From positions 1 to 13,649 of the forward strand of contig DATKYY010000039.1 of assembly GCA_035528295.1 (NCBI GenBank): 13,649 nucleotides of DNA, written 5' to 3'. Origin of the DNA: G020353235 sp035528295. Lineage in GTDB: Bacteria; Chloroflexota; Dehalococcoidia; Dehalococcoidales; JAUYDJ01. A model generated the notes under the pieces. The model did no database searches. It worked only from the letters and a program-made list of their open reading frames with translations, and was not told where the DNA came from. Positions 13,297 through 13,649 of the stretch are shown piece by piece. The position numbers were made by a program, and so were the translations under genes. The first letter of the stretch is position 1. Each line of letters begins with the position of its first letter.

Positions 13297-13649
13297 TTAC
13301 CTCTGCGGTTCAATAATTACCTTCAAGCAGTCCCGGGCATTAGCCACCAGCTGAAAGCCCAATTCGGTCTCTGCCAGAGACAGATGGTGGGTAATCATCT
13401 CCCGCACCGGGATGGTGCCCATCTGAATTATTTCCAGTGCCGCTTGGTAGTCCGCCGGGCTGCCGGCGTAGGATGTGGTGAGGGTGATGTCATTACGCCA
13501 GAAGAGCTCGTTAATAGAAAGGGGAACGGTGGCGCTGGCGTCGGTGGGGGCAAAGAAGAGCACCGTGCCGCCCCGGTCCACCGATTTCAGGGCCTGACTG
13601 ATGGCTGAGGTCGCCCCGGTGCAGACTATCACCAGGTCAGCCAGGCGGC
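13297..13649 (-). CDS. Zinc-type alcohol dehydrogenase (medium-chain dehydrogenase), C-terminal part
   Basis: The frame is open from the window edge to a TAA at 13297, giving about 117 visible residues; the N-terminal zinc-binding and most of the NAD(P)-binding parts lie outside. The visible part starts within the Rossmann fold (RLADLVIVCTGA), continues SISQALKSVDRGGTVLFF-like as AISQALKSVDRGGTVLFFAP, and ends with the family-style DCLKVIIEPQR. It resembles sorbitol or threonine dehydrogenase-like members, but the substrate cannot be told. It is convergent with lexA, 13 bp apart, with no terminator visible between. Confidence 0.85.
   Translation of the reverse strand, partial: RLADLVIVCTGATSAISQALKSVDRGGTVLFFAPTDASATVPLSINELFWRNDITLTTSYAGSPADYQAALEIIQMGTIPVREMITHHLSLAETELGFQLVANARDCLKVIIEPQR

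Noticed and set aside
1..13649. Mobile elements, CRISPR arrays, defence or secretion gene clusters
   Set aside because: No transposase, integrase, direct-repeat array, cas-like gene or accessory cluster is visible; nearly all sequence is explained by conserved housekeeping genes.

Overview
This window is a compact, moderately GC-rich bacterial housekeeping segment around the dnaA gene. The gene order (dnaA-obg-nadD, then gyrB and hisS on the opposite strand, then relA) and the protein sequences fit the Chloroflexota class Dehalococcoidia. The lineage call is an inference from family resemblance and remembered synteny, not from a search. Nothing looks horizontally acquired: I see no insertion sequence, phage gene, CRISPR array, toxin-antitoxin pair or defence gene.

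Layout. 1-1043 (-): 3'-truncated gene of the archaeal-type phosphoglycerate mutase / proposed homoserine kinase family. 1097-1170 (+): tRNA-Pro(CGG) with a strong promoter. 1173-1952 (-) mazG and 2009-2956 (-) fmt, each with its own sigma70-type promoter. 2990-3273: divergent fmt/dnaA region with a nested set of inverted repeats that could be a structured dnaA leader. 3274-4608 (+) dnaA. 4609-4836: AT-rich gap with one perfect DnaA box and a 42-bp inverted repeat, the best oriC candidate here. 4837-6108 (+) obg and 6110-6715 (+) nadD form an operon. 6721-8661 (-) gyrB, apparently leaderless, and 8711-9961 (-) hisS. 10086-12251 (+) a long RelA/SpoT homologue, divergent from hisS with back-to-back promoters. 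12277-12558 (+) rpsT with a TTG start and a strong terminator. 12645-13283 (+) lexA, whose promoter is embedded in that terminator and carries a LexA operator. 13297-13649 (-): C-terminal part of a medium-chain dehydrogenase.

The genes cover replication initiation and topology (dnaA, gyrB), ribosome assembly and translation (obg, rpsT, fmt, hisS, tRNA-Pro), NAD synthesis (nadD), nucleotide-pool cleaning (mazG), the stringent response (relA) and the SOS response (lexA). Several start codons were moved inward because a promoter or Shine-Dalgarno sequence lies inside the longest open frame: mazG, fmt, gyrB, hisS, relA and lexA.

I found no wholly new system. The most interesting signals are regulatory: the lexA promoter nested in the rpsT terminator, the leaderless gyrB promoter, the paired hisS/relA promoters, the dnaA leader structure and the origin-like gap. 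There are also residue changes at conserved sites in RelA (HD motif), Obg (G3), GyrB and the mutase-family protein.
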